From assembly GCA_002448445.1 (NCBI GenBank), contig DJYC01000060.1, forward strand, positions 11,493 through 46,752: a DNA stretch of 35,260 bases, given 5' to 3'. Of this stretch, positions 1 to 7,242 are shown one piece after another. The translations under genes were made by a program, and so were the position numbers. Positions within the stretch are counted from its first letter, which is position 1. Each line of letters starts with the position of its first letter. This stretch comes from Treponema sp. UBA6988. GTDB taxonomy: Bacteria > Spirochaetota > Spirochaetia > Treponematales > Treponemataceae. The notes beneath the pieces were generated by a model that was not told the DNA's origin, did no database searches, and worked only from the letters and a program-made list of their open reading frames with translations.

Positions 1-23
1 CTGCAAATATAAAACTCGAAGTT

Positions 24-275
24 TTAGTTCTTTTCTAGGACGCAGTAAAGGTTGCCTTTTTCACCGACAGTCATGCAGACAACATGCCAGCCTTCAGGAA
101 TCTTTACTTCATTTCCTGTTACCTTACCCTTTTTCATGTTATTAAATTCAACATCAAGGCTCTTAAACATTACGACAATCTGTTCCCTATGTTCCTCATG
201 CGTAGTCTGTGTCTCTGCAACCGCAGTAAGAGCAAGCGACGTAAAAAGAACAAAAGCAAAGATAATTTTTTTCAT
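24..275 (-). CDS. Small secreted hypothetical protein (83 aa)
   Basis: I do not recognise a family. The N-terminus (MKK, then about 16 hydrophobic residues ending near TAVAE) is a clear type I signal peptide, so the mature product is probably a periplasmic or secreted peptide of about 62 residues. That part is charged (EEHREQ), with two cysteines near the C-terminus (in VVCMTV and LYCVLE) that could form a disulfide. The start is supported by an AGGAGG ribosome site at about 282-287, a few bases upstream. The downstream neighbour lies outside the window. Upstream is a long gene-free stretch with a hairpin and repeat element E1. Confidence 0.7.
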   Translation of the reverse strand: MKKIIFAFVLFTSLALTAVAETQTTHEEHREQIVVMFKSLDVEFNNMKKGKVTGNEVKIPEGWHVVCMTVGEKGNLYCVLEKN

Positions 276-404
276 ATTGACCTCCTAAAGTCAAATTATA
301 TTTTGTCCGGCACATGCCAGAGAAATACGTGTTTTACCGGAAGAGCCGGTTGTAGTCGTAATAATCCACAATAATTAATCCTACATCAAATCGAGATAAA
401 AATG

Positions 405-429
405 GTCAATTACAAATTGACTTTTTTTT
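405..429 (+). terminator. Hairpin with T-run; possible bidirectional terminator
   Basis: GTCAATT (405-411), loop ACA, AATTGAC (415-421), then eight T at 422-429: a perfect 7-bp stem with a T-tract on the plus strand. Read on the minus strand the stem is followed by CCATTTTTATC, so it could also end a pyrH transcript that runs through repeat E1. There is no plus-strand gene just upstream in the window, so minus-strand use is at least as likely. Confidence 0.5.
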
Positions 430-486
430 GATTCAGCGGAAGGGGTGAATTGGTTGGGGCAAAGCTTGTTATGATTCCACTTTCAC

Positions 487-512
487 GCTATGCCCTGAAC
501 ATAGCAAAGGCT
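487..512. repeat. Degenerate copy of the CCCTGA-CATAG-AAGG palindrome
   Basis: GCTATG (487-492) and CATAGC (500-505) form a 6-bp stem. The sequence CCCTGAACATAGCAAAGG closely resembles the palindrome inside element E6 at 25096-25115 (CCCTGAGCATAGTCGAAGGG). It looks like a decayed relative of that motif. It lies in the gene-free stretch 276-708, which otherwise holds only the 405-429 hairpin and E1. Confidence 0.4.
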
Positions 513-557
513 CGTGAGATACTAAATTTTGAATCTTAGCGGCGAATTTTAAAGCAG

Positions 558-686
558 CCTACGCCCGATTGTAGCGGCACGAAGTGGCCACGCCAGAGGC
601 GGGGCTGAAACCGCGGAAAGCGGGGATCTTGAGAAGAGTCTGCCCGGGCTGTAGGACCGGGCACAGTAAAAAATGGCCTGCCGTCC
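558..686 (-). repeat. Intergenic structured element E1
   Basis: Member of the E family, read on the minus strand from GGACGG (complement of 681-686) to CGTAGG (complement of 558-563). Outer stem: 564-577 pairs with 611-624 (CCCG/CGGG, one mismatch, TT/AA, a 3-nt internal loop, GCGG/CCGC). Inside are two hairpins: CAC-GAA-GTG (578-586) and CGCC-AGA-GGCG (591-601). A further stem, TGCCCGG (641-647) with CCGGGCA (657-663), lies between the outer stem and the GGACGG end. The element starts about 22 bp downstream of the pyrH stop codon, on the same strand. Confidence 0.7.
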
Positions 687-708
687 AGAAAAAAGAAAAA
701 AGAATTCT

Positions 709-1443
709 TTATTTTATTGTGGTTCCTACGTAATCTTTTCCGTCCAAGATGGCGCGGATGTTGGGGATGTTTTTTCCGCCGGCACAGATTACGGTAAGGG
801 AAAGTTCCTGGGCTTTGCGGCTTGCAATTGGGTCAAAGGGGCAGTTTTTGCCGGGAACCCATTCGTCGCCAACGATTTTGCGGAAGTCTGCCCAAGAGAT
901 TGTGTCTATTGGCTTTGCGTCCGGATTTTTGCGGGGGTCGTCCGTGTAGACTTTTTCTATGTTGCTAAGGTTTACGACTGTATTGGCCTTGTATTTTTCT
1001 GCCAGGAGAACTGCGTCGTTGTCCGTGGAAAATCCGGGCTTCCATCCTGCGGCAACAAGAACTTTTCCTTCAAAGTCTGCGGGAGCGGCAGTTGGGTCTG
1101 TTACAACGTCGTTCTTGCAAAGGGGACCAAAGACGGTTTTTAGAATCTGGGCGTTAAGGCGGGTTGCCATAATTCCAAGCCAGTCACAGGCATTGTTAAG
1201 TTCTGCATCACTTGCAAAGGCGGCGGATTTTTTCTGTTCTTCCGTAAAGGACTCTGCAACTTTGCGGTAGGCGTTCTGGTAAACACGGGCAGGGGCTCCA
1301 CCACCGGCAACAAGAATCAGGCGGTTTCCAGCATCAGACGTAAGCCATTCAACGGCCATTTTGGAAAATTCGCCAAGAAAATTTGTATCAACTTCACCGG
1401 GGGCAATTATTGAACCACCAACACTCAAAACCTTTGTATTCAT
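709..1443 (-). CDS. pyrH: UMP kinase, archaeal-type
   Basis: Amino acid kinase-fold protein (244 aa) that phosphorylates UMP to UDP in cytoplasmic pyrimidine nucleotide synthesis. The N-terminal SVGGSIIAPG phosphate-binding strand-loop, VAGGGAPARVYQ, the STDNDAVLLAEKY nucleoside-binding segment, and NLSNIEKVYTDDPRKNPDA are the signature blocks of UMP kinases. The lack of the usual bacterial N-terminal extension and the overall pattern fit the archaeal/spirochaetal subtype rather than the E. coli type. ATG at 1441-1443 follows AAGGAG with good spacing. The sigma-factor operon lies upstream on the same strand, separated by 137 bp of repeated sequence. Element E1 lies immediately downstream. Confidence 0.88.
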   Translation of the reverse strand: MNTKVLSVGGSIIAPGEVDTNFLGEFSKMAVEWLTSDAGNRLILVAGGGAPARVYQNAYRKVAESFTEEQKKSAAFASDAELNNACDWLGIMATRLNAQILKTVFGPLCKNDVVTDPTAAPADFEGKVLVAAGWKPGFSTDNDAVLLAEKYKANTVVNLSNIEKVYTDDPRKNPDAKPIDTISWADFRKIVGDEWVPGKNCPFDPIASRKAQELSLTVICAGGKNIPNIRAILDGKDYVGTTIK

Positions 1444-1494
1444 ATATACTCCTTCACTAATGTATTGGCTCGTTAACCGTTATTGTAGCACAGA

Positions 1495-1581
1495 TTCCGA
1501 AACACACTTTGCAGCAGGTGAGTGCAAAGTGGCGTGTAGCGTTCGGAATGACAGGCCTGCGCTTTCGGATTGACAGGCTGC
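1495..1581. repeat. Imperfect inverted repeat plus tandem TTCGGA.TGACAGG
   Basis: TTCCGAA (1495-1501), ACAC and ACTTTGCA (1506-1513) pair with TGCAAAGT (1523-1530), GTGT (1534-1537) and TTCGGAA (1542-1548), with small bulges. The right end is followed by two near-direct copies, TTCGGAATGACAGGCCTGC (1542-1560) and TTCGGATTGACAGGCTGC (1564-1581). The block fills most of the space between pyrH and the transglutaminase-like gene. It may fold at the 3' end of the sigma operon mRNA, but there is no T-run to call a terminator. Confidence 0.6.
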
Positions 1582-3290
1582 TAATGTATCTGCTCAATGC
1601 CTATAATCGTAGGGTTGTTCCACAGGGAACTGTAGTTTAGCATGGAATCGCTGGCTTCTTCCCAAACCGACTGCAGGGCGTACGTTCTTGGGCGGTAGAC
1701 AATCTTGCTGTTCAAAAGGGAGGGCTTTATCTGCGTCCATCCCCTGCTAAAGATTATGTGCTGGTTGTCCATGTTGCCAAAGTAGAATTCCGCCTTGTTG
1801 GCAATTTCCTGCTGGGGGGCAAAATTCAGGCCGGCACCAAGAGCCGGGTCTACAGGGAACCAACCGTAGCCTTCAAAATACACTTCTGCCCACCAGTGGT
1901 TGCGCGTGGTTGCGTTGTCTTCTACAAGTATTCCGCTAACAGGGAGTGCCGGTATTCCAGCTGCACGGCAAAGGGCTGTAAACATTACGGAAAAATCGTA
2001 TGCATCACCGTAGTTTTGCTCCAGCATGTCAAGGACTGTTACGTTTCCTGCCCTTACTTCCTGGTAGACCGTAAAGTTTTCTATTAAATACTCGTAAATA
2101 AGCTTGGCCTGCCTGTAGGGATTCTTTTCCCTTCCCACCACAGACTGCACCAGCTGAATTATTGCCGGGTTGGAAGAAGGAACGCAGGAGTCGGATGATG
2201 TGAACATTGAGTACAAAAGCCTCTGCCTGTCCGAGTAGCGCTTAACCTGCCTGCTGTCTATTCCGCTTGTAACGGCATAGACTTCTACTGCAAAAACCTG
2301 GCTAAAGCGCTGCTTGCTTCCGTTGCCACCGCTTATGTCTATCTGCTGGATTATGTCGTGGAGGTCGTTCTTGATTAGGGGCTCCGGGCTCACTTCCGTA
2401 AGGTTTGCGACAGGCTGGGATGCGCATACCGGTGGGCGTGGTATGTAAAGTGTTATGCGGGAATCCTGCCCCTGACCGCGGTTTTCTATGTCCGCGTTAA
2501 CCTGCACCACATATACCCTGCTTGAAGAATATGAACTCCGTCCTGCCTTGTATTCAACGGTAAAAAGCTGGTTGCGGCTCATCCCGTTTGCAGTCTGCAC
2601 GTAAAGGGAACCTGTGGCAGCTCCGTCGGGAACACGCACGTGAAGTTCGCTGTCGCTCCAGTATTCATAGTCAAAGTCCATTTCATTGGCAGAAATGTAA
2701 ACACCGGCCTGTCCAGTGAGCTTCTGAGCGGCGGCGGCATTTGTGTAGGAACGGTTTGCAGAAAAATAGACCTGTGAAGTTCCGCGCACATTTCCAAAAT
2801 TTGCGCCAGTAATAACAATCGTGTCGCCCGGTTCTGCGCTTGCAGGCTCAATGCTCTTGATTACGGGAAGCGACGTCCTGGGGTTTTGCCTTACAGCAAC
2901 GGGAATTCCAGATTGCTTTGCAAAGAAGGAAGGGTTGGAATTTCCCGATGAGGTGTGTACGGTAACAAGTCCATCCTCCACTGTCTGGGGGAGCACTATG
3001 CGGATTTGGTTGTCAGTCCAAAGAGAATATCCCGAAGACGTAATGCGGGAGCCTGAAATCTCAACAAATGAATCAAAGCGCTCGCTTCCAAAATTCTCAC
3101 CATATATAATGACGGTTTCTCCGGGTGAACTTACCGGCGGCATCAGTGAAAGTATTTCCGGCCTTTTTCGGGAACTGTGGCGGGCAAGGCTGGTAAAGGC
3201 AAATGCCAAAAGAAGAATTCCCGCCAGCGAAAGAAGACGCGCCAACGGGTATTTCTTGAGGAGCTGTAAATACAATCTTAAGAACTTCAA
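1581..3290 (-). CDS. Membrane-anchored IPT/TIG and transglutaminase-like protein lacking the catalytic Cys
   Basis: A 569-aa protein with one N-terminal membrane segment (about 16-36). It has two IPT/TIG immunoglobulin-like domains (about 44-125, starting RPEILSLMPP, and about 142-250, starting LPVIKSIEPA), a linker region, and a C-terminal transglutaminase-like core (about 390-510). The core is recognisable from YGDAYDFSVMFTALCRAAGIPA, then NHWWAEVYFEGYGWFPVDPALG. The usual motif is G-x-C-x-D; here the catalytic Cys position is Ala430 (codon GCA, complement of 2001-2003). His465 and Asp481 are kept. The protein therefore probably binds rather than cleaves or crosslinks, or is a pseudoenzyme. 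Its ATG overlaps the anti-sigma stop by 4 nt, so the two are translationally coupled. The main domain probably faces the periplasm. Confidence 0.8.
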   Translation of the reverse strand: MKFLRLYLQLLKKYPLARLLSLAGILLLAFAFTSLARHSSRKRPEILSLMPPVSSPGETVIIYGENFGSERFDSFVEISGSRITSSGYSLWTDNQIRIVLPQTVEDGLVTVHTSSGNSNPSFFAKQSGIPVAVRQNPRTSLPVIKSIEPASAEPGDTIVITGANFGNVRGTSQVYFSANRSYTNAAAAQKLTGQAGVYISANEMDFDYEYWSDSELHVRVPDGAATGSLYVQTANGMSRNQLFTVEYKAGRSSYSSSRVYVVQVNADIENRGQGQDSRITLYIPRPPVCASQPVANLTEVSPEPLIKNDLHDIIQQIDISGGNGSKQRFSQVFAVEVYAVTSGIDSRQVKRYSDRQRLLYSMFTSSDSCVPSSNPAIIQLVQSVVGREKNPYRQAKLIYEYLIENFTVYQEVRAGNVTVLDMLEQNYGDAYDFSVMFTALCRAAGIPALPVSGILVEDNATTRNHWWAEVYFEGYGWFPVDPALGAGLNFAPQQEIANKAEFYFGNMDNQHIIFSRGWTQIKPSLLNSKIVYRPRTYALQSVWEEASDSMLNYSSLWNNPTIIGIEQIH

Positions 3291-4024
3291 TTTCCGCTCC
3301 CTATTTCCAGGGAGATGTTTGCAAAGGGCGAATAGAACTTAAAGTTGAAGCCCTTTGTCTTTGTCTGCTGCTCAGAAATAACCTCTTCCGGAAGCGGAGT
3401 AAAGACATCGTAGGTCGCCGGATAGTTGCCTGTTACCGATGCATTGCGCACATAGGCTGATGTTGGCATTGAAGTAAAGTTGCCGTTAAATGAAGCCTGT
3501 CCCTGTACTCCATTTTCAAGACCTGAATCTTCCCCCAAAAGGGACGGAATCTGAACGCTGCCAAGCAGGTTAACTGCATCGAGCTGCATTGAATCCATGG
3601 AAATCGTAGAAGCAGGAGTGGCCAACGAAGCACGGGCAACCGGGTGGAAGTCCTGCACCTGAACCGACTTTCCGCGGCCAAATGGAAGCACTATGCCAAA
3701 GACGGCAGCGGCGGCAATGCCTGCGACAAAATAGCTCATCTTTTTTGCAGTCGTAAAGTTCTTTGTGGGCTTTGTGTCGATTGTCCTTGTAAACTTAAGC
3801 TTGGATTCCAGCTTTTCCCATGAAGCTTCCATGCGGTCCTTGCCAAATTCCACGGAAGCAGAATCCTGGGCAAAAACCTTGTGCAGCTTACGGAGCTTTT
3901 CCAGTTTTGCCTTGCAGTCCGGGCAAGAGGCTACGTGTTCCTCGTATTTTGCAAGGTATGCCATTGGCAGTTCGCCGTCGAGGTAAATTGAATGAATATC
4001 ATAATCAGGACAGGTAGACATCAT
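3287..4024 (-). CDS. Anti-sigma factor with zinc-finger (zf-HC2-like) domain
   Basis: A 245-aa protein. Residues 4-45 form the zinc-binding anti-sigma domain, with H30-x3-C34-x2-C37 in the typical H-x3-C-x2-C spacing. A single membrane helix (about 98-116) is followed by about 125 residues of low-complexity Ser/Asn/Gly-rich periplasmic sequence. It presumably sequesters the ECF sigma factor encoded just upstream, whose coding end overlaps this start by about 20 nt. ATG codons at 4022-4024 and 4019-4021 are both possible; AGGAGA lies closer to ideal spacing for the second. The three genes sigma / anti-sigma / transglutaminase-like form one overlapping operon, so the downstream protein is a plausible sensor partner or target. 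Confidence 0.8.
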   Translation of the reverse strand: MMSTCPDYDIHSIYLDGELPMAYLAKYEEHVASCPDCKAKLEKLRKLHKVFAQDSASVEFGKDRMEASWEKLESKLKFTRTIDTKPTKNFTTAKKMSYFVAGIAAAAVFGIVLPFGRGKSVQVQDFHPVARASLATPASTISMDSMQLDAVNLLGSVQIPSLLGEDSGLENGVQGQASFNGNFTSMPTSAYVRNASVTGNYPATYDVFTPLPEEVISEQQTKTKGFNFKFYSPFANISLEIGSGN

Positions 4025-4559
4025 CTTCTCCTATTATTTTAGCAAGCTGTTCGCGGGCGCGGAACACACGGACCTTTACGTTTCCTTCCGTAATTCCAAG
4101 CGCCTGCCCTATTTCCTTGTAGTTCATTTCTCCGTACTCACGCAGCACAAGCACTTCCTTTAGCTTGTCGGGCAAGAGGTTCAGGGCTTCCTTGGTCTTC
4201 TGTATGGCCTCCGCCTTAAGAAGGTCAGTCTCGCCTGAATCCATGTGCTGCCTGTTTTCGTACAGAGCCTTGTGGTAGGCCTTTGCTTCGCGTACTTTGC
4301 GCTTTGCATAGTTGAGCGATGCATTCTTTACCACGCGTATAAGCCAGAACTTTGCGTCATCCATTGAAGGGAACACGAGCTTTTTTTCGTTCGCCTTGAT
4401 GTATGAGTCGTGTACTAAATCTTCGGCAACTTCCTCGTCGTTCACAATACGGAACGAAACCTTGAACAGAAGCTGCATTGTGGCATTGTATACTTTTCTA
4501 AAGTCCTGCGGGTCAGCGCAGTTTATCTGCTGTGCCGAACCCTCTTTACTATTAAACAT
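4005..4559 (-). CDS. ECF-family RNA polymerase sigma factor
   Basis: A 184-aa sigma-70-family protein. Region 2 (about 20-85) has the LLFKVSFRIVNDEEVAEDLVHDSY pattern for -10 recognition and core binding. Region 4 (about 120-178) has LPDKLKEVLVLREYGEMNYKEI followed by a helix-turn-helix (ALGITEGNVKVRVFRAREQL). I chose ATG at 4557-4559 because GAGGG sits about 5 nt upstream. A longer frame opening at a TTG (4572-4574) would include that ribosome site in the coding region. It is followed by its likely anti-sigma factor with a short overlap. Sigma factors of this type usually activate their own operon in response to envelope signals; no -35/-10 pair of its own was identified. Confidence 0.87.
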   Translation of the reverse strand: MFNSKEGSAQQINCADPQDFRKVYNATMQLLFKVSFRIVNDEEVAEDLVHDSYIKANEKKLVFPSMDDAKFWLIRVVKNASLNYAKRKVREAKAYHKALYENRQHMDSGETDLLKAEAIQKTKEALNLLPDKLKEVLVLREYGEMNYKEIGQALGITEGNVKVRVFRAREQLAKIIGEDDVYLS

Positions 4560-4639
4560 CTTACCCTCTTGCAAGTTACACGTTTGGCAGCAAAAAGCGG
4601 TTTGTAAACCAGATTTGCCAAAAGGGAACCCCTAAAAAC

Positions 4640-6217
4640 TTATTTTTTGCGCTCCCAGACAGGGCCGTTGGGTGTGTCCGTAACAACAATGCCCCTTGCC
4701 GTAAGCTCATCGCGGATTCTGTCCGCCTCTGCAAAGTTCTTGTCCTTCTTAGCCTGAACTCTGGCCGCAACCAAAGCGTCTATCTCTGCGGCTTCACTGT
4801 CACCCTCGTGGCTTACCGCACTGCCTGCCGCCGCCGAAGAAGAAGAAGCGGAAGACAAGGAAGCCGCCTGTGCCTGCAGTGCCTCTTTTGCGCTCTTCAA
4901 AAGACCAAGACCAAGCACGCTGTCCATGCGCCCCACAAGTTCCAGTGCCTCTGAAGGGCTTAGGGAAGAATCCTTAACTGCTTTTTGAACGCGGCTCAAA
5001 GCTGCCGGTGTACCAAGGTCGTTCTCCAAATCTTCCCTAAATTTTGTAAGCAGTTCTGCCGCTGAAGAAGAAAGGCCCTCCAAAGATGCGGCCTGTCCCT
5101 TCGCATAGTCTTTTTCGCCAATATTGCCACCAGCCTGCTTTACAAGCTTTGCCACGCGGTTAACAAGAGCCATCCTTGCGTTCTTTGCGCTTTCCATGGC
5201 ATCAAAGCTAAAGTAAAGCTGCTTTCTGTAATGGCCTCCCAAAAGGAAGAAGCGGTAGTCAAGCGGACTAAAGCCCTTATCTATTAACGACTGAAGGCGC
5301 AAAAAGTTACCGCTGGACTTGCTCATCTTGGCAGCCTCAGCCTCACCGGAAGCGGAACTGCCTTCAGAGGAAGCGGAGGCCTTGGGCTTTGCGATTACAA
5401 GAAATTCATTGTGCAGCCAGTAGTTTACCCACTTTTTGCCAGTAGCACCCTCGCTCTGGGCAATCTCGTTGGTATGGTGGATGGGCACGTGGTCAATACC
5501 GCCCGTGTGAATGTCAAAATGCTCGCCAAGGTACTTCATGCTCATTGCAGAACATTCAATATGCCAGCCAGGGTAGCCTCTTCCCCATGGGGAATCCCAA
5601 GTCAAAGCCTGGTTCTCAAACTTGCTCTTTGTAAACCAAAGCACAAAGTCGTAGGGGCTGCGCTTGTTTGGGTCAACCTCTATGCGGGCACCTGCCTTAA
5701 GGTCGTTTATGTCAATTCCGGCAAGCTTACCGTAGTCCGGGTAAGTAGAAACGTCATAGTAAAGGTTTCCACCAGCCATGTAGGTGTGGCCGTTGGCTTC
5801 AATGCGCTTTATAAGCTCAATCATCTCAGGAATGTGCTCGGTAGCCTTGCAAATAACGTCCGGGCGGCGGATATTCAGCGCGTCAATGTCCGAAAGAAAG
5901 GCATCCGTATAGAATTTTGCAACTTCCAGAACTGACTGGTGCTTTTCCTCCGCAGTCTTAAGCATCTTGTCCTTGCCGTCATCAGCATCACCCGTAAGGT
6001 GGCCAACGTCCGTTATGTTCATCACGTGCTTTTTGTCGTAGCCAAGAAATGTAAGCGTGCGGTCAAGAGTATCCAAAAAAACGTATGCACGCAGATTTCC
6101 TATATGGGCATAATTGTAAACCGTAGGCCCGCATCCGTAAAAACCGCAAAAACCCGGCCTAATCGGCACAAATTCCTGCATCTGGCGTCCCATCGTGTTA
6201 TATAAGCGTAGTCCCAT
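4640..6217 (-). CDS. cysS: Cysteinyl-tRNA synthetase with low-complexity insertions
   Basis: Class I aminoacyl-tRNA synthetase that charges tRNA-Cys. The zinc/active-site segment has C29 followed by HIGN (38-41), then WHIECSAM and GGIDHVPIHHTNE for zinc and cysteine binding, and KMSKS at 297-301. At 525 aa it is longer than usual because of two Ser/Ala/Glu-rich insertions: about residues 279-294, just before KMSKS, and about 455-485 near the anticodon end. Start: ATG at 6215-6217 follows GGGGG and matches the usual N-terminus (M-x-x-x-LYNT). The upstream ATG at 6245-6247 lies at the predicted transcription start and is unlikely. Expressed from the minus-strand promoter at 6248-6276. Confidence 0.93.
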   Translation of the reverse strand: MGLRLYNTMGRQMQEFVPIRPGFCGFYGCGPTVYNYAHIGNLRAYVFLDTLDRTLTFLGYDKKHVMNITDVGHLTGDADDGKDKMLKTAEEKHQSVLEVAKFYTDAFLSDIDALNIRRPDVICKATEHIPEMIELIKRIEANGHTYMAGGNLYYDVSTYPDYGKLAGIDINDLKAGARIEVDPNKRSPYDFVLWFTKSKFENQALTWDSPWGRGYPGWHIECSAMSMKYLGEHFDIHTGGIDHVPIHHTNEIAQSEGATGKKWVNYWLHNEFLVIAKPKASASSEGSSASGEAEAAKMSKSSGNFLRLQSLIDKGFSPLDYRFFLLGGHYRKQLYFSFDAMESAKNARMALVNRVAKLVKQAGGNIGEKDYAKGQAASLEGLSSSAAELLTKFREDLENDLGTPAALSRVQKAVKDSSLSPSEALELVGRMDSVLGLGLLKSAKEALQAQAASLSSASSSSAAAGSAVSHEGDSEAAEIDALVAARVQAKKDKNFAEADRIRDELTARGIVVTDTPNGPVWERKK

Positions 6218-6247
6218 AAAAAACCCCCGGTTACTAATTATCCACAT

Positions 6248-6276
6248 AGAATACGCAAAAACAGGGAAAATTTCAA
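6248..6276 (-). promoter_or_regulatory. cysS promoter
   Basis: On the minus strand TTGAAA (complement of 6271-6276), a 17-bp spacer, and TATTCT (complement of 6248-6253). The predicted start lies near 6241, about 24 nt upstream of the chosen cysS ATG, which supports that start over the one at 6247. Confidence 0.55.
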
Positions 6277-6315
6277 GATGGGCATTTTTTTGATTTTTAT
6301 GGACGGAGTTTTTTA

Positions 6316-6466
6316 GGACGGTACTTTCTTAGGCTCTACCAGAATATTTCTTGGCTAATCCGACCGGACGTGCCATGCGTCACCCGCTTTCCAGGGCTAC
6401 GCGCCTTACGCGCTCCGGCCCGCCATGCGGCGGTCTGACTACGCCACCCTTCCAATCGGGCGTAGG
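6316..6466 (+). repeat. Intergenic structured element E2
   Basis: E-family element read on the plus strand from GGACGG (6316-6321; another GGACGG at 6301-6306) through CTCTACCA (6334-6341) and GGCTAATCCGACCGGACG to CGTAGG (6461-6466). Outer stem: 6383-6396 with 6447-6460 (CCCG/CGGG, TT/AA, 3-nt internal loop, AGGG/CCCT). Inner hairpins: GCGC-CTTAC-GCGC (6401-6413) and CCGCC-ATGC-GGCGG (6420-6433). Unlike the other five, it has no gene immediately upstream on its own strand. It lies between the divergently transcribed cysS and the toxin-antitoxin pair and makes up most of that 377-bp gap. Confidence 0.7.
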
Positions 6467-6512
6467 TTACAACGAAGTTCCCCGCGTAAATTACAACGAA
6501 GTTCCCCGCGTA
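6467..6512. repeat. Two direct copies of a 22-nt sequence
   Basis: TTACAACGAAGTTCCCCGCG plus TA occurs at 6467-6488 and again at 6491-6512 (24-bp period), directly after the CGTAGG end of E2. The second copy is followed by another GG, recreating CGTAGG. Element E5 has a comparable short tandem duplication at the same end. Confidence 0.75.
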
Positions 6513-6545
6513 GGATGCTGCGGATTATTTGCGTTAAGAGAAAAG

Positions 6546-6574
6546 TTGGCGAACCGGCAAAAATATGGTATATT
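6546..6574 (+). promoter_or_regulatory. Toxin-antitoxin promoter
   Basis: TTGGCG (6546-6551), 17-bp spacer, TATATT (6569-6574). The predicted start would fall at about 6581, right at the AAGGAGGAG ribosome site, giving a very short leader. The spacing is good but the short leader lowers confidence. Confidence 0.4.
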
Positions 6575-6594
6575 TATTACAAGGAGGAGTCATT

Positions 6595-6810
6595 ATGCTT
6601 GTCGTAACATACGCAGACTTTTTTGCAAATCCCGCACAATACAAAGAAGAAGCTTCTGTTTCCGGATTGAAAATTCTTCCAGAAAAAAAGCAAAAGAAAG
6701 TATCTCGTCGCGTGCAAAAAAAACTTGACCATCTGAATGCAGTTATTGGCCTGTTTCCAAAAGACACGGATTTAGATGCCTTGCTGGAAGAAAGACGGAT
6801 GTCCAAATGA
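6595..6810 (+). CDS. Putative antitoxin of a PIN-domain toxin-antitoxin pair
   Basis: A 71-aa protein beginning MLVVTYADFFANPAQY, a pattern seen in small antitoxins paired with PIN toxins (short start, strand, then a 'DF..NP..Y' segment), followed by a very basic stretch (KKQKKVSRRVQKK) and an acidic C-terminus. AAGGAGGAG at 6581-6589 fixes the start at ATG 6595; the reading frame is open upstream to 6565, but that start has no ribosome site. The last codons overlap the toxin start by 4 nt (ATGA), the usual coupled arrangement in which the antitoxin neutralises the toxin and represses the promoter. More AT-rich than neighbouring core genes and directly next to repeat E2, which suggests acquisition. 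Confidence 0.7.
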   Translation: MLVVTYADFFANPAQYKEEASVSGLKILPEKKQKKVSRRVQKKLDHLNAVIGLFPKDTDLDALLEERRMSK

Positions 6811-7220
6811 AGATTCTTATAGACACAAATGTTATTCTTGATGTACTAGGAAAGCGTGAGTCATTTTATTCAGACTCACTGAACGCATTGCAATTAATTT
6901 ACAAAGAGCATACGCCTTGTGTTTCTACAACAACAATCACGGATATAATTTATTTGTCCAAGAAATTCTTTGCTAATGTTGAACTGCAAAAAAGTTATCT
7001 TTCCGACTTCTTCTCAGATTTCAAAATCATTCCTGTTGGAAAGAAGCAGATTTTACAGGCTTTTTCTTCGCCTATGAATGACTTTGAAGATGCTGTACAG
7101 GCATACAGCGCAAAAAGAGCTGGAATAAAACTGATTGTAACAAGAAATACCAAGGACTTTGCCCTTTCGCCAGTCACCGCAAGCACACCAAAAGAGTTTT
7201 CAAACAGAAAATCCTCTTGA
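6807..7220 (+). CDS. PIN-domain ribonuclease toxin (VapC-like)
   Basis: A 137-aa PIN-domain protein. Acidic metal-binding positions visible: D6 in the N-terminal MKILIDTNVILD, D46 in ITDIIYLSKK, D92/D95 in NDFEDAVQAYSA, and D117 in TRNTKDF. This is the PIN_3-like variant in which Asp replaces the second-position Glu. Such toxins cut tRNA or other RNA and stop growth when not bound by antitoxin. It overlaps the antitoxin by 4 nt and converges with the Sir2 gene, leaving only 22 bp between stop codons. No frame damage is seen, so the pair looks intact. Confidence 0.82.
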   Translation: MKILIDTNVILDVLGKRESFYSDSLNALQLIYKEHTPCVSTTTITDIIYLSKKFFANVELQKSYLSDFFSDFKIIPVGKKQILQAFSSPMNDFEDAVQAYSAKRAGIKLIVTRNTKDFALSPVTASTPKEFSNRKSS

Positions 7221-7242
7221 TGTGCATGCTAACAAAGCAATC

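Noticed and set aside
84..374. Plus-strand frame of 96 codons over the small secreted protein
   Set aside because: Opposite-strand shadow of a gene with signal peptide and ribosome site.
6218..6247. Longer cysS start (MWIISNRGFF...)
   Set aside because: The ATG lies at the predicted transcription start; the internal ATG has a GGGGG ribosome site and the family-typical N-terminus.
6351..6728. Plus-strand frame beginning MANPTGRAMRHPLSRAT, with similar frames at 12977-13213 and 22930-23157
   Set aside because: These are translations of the E elements. The similarity follows the DNA structure, frames break outside the element, and no ribosome sites fit.
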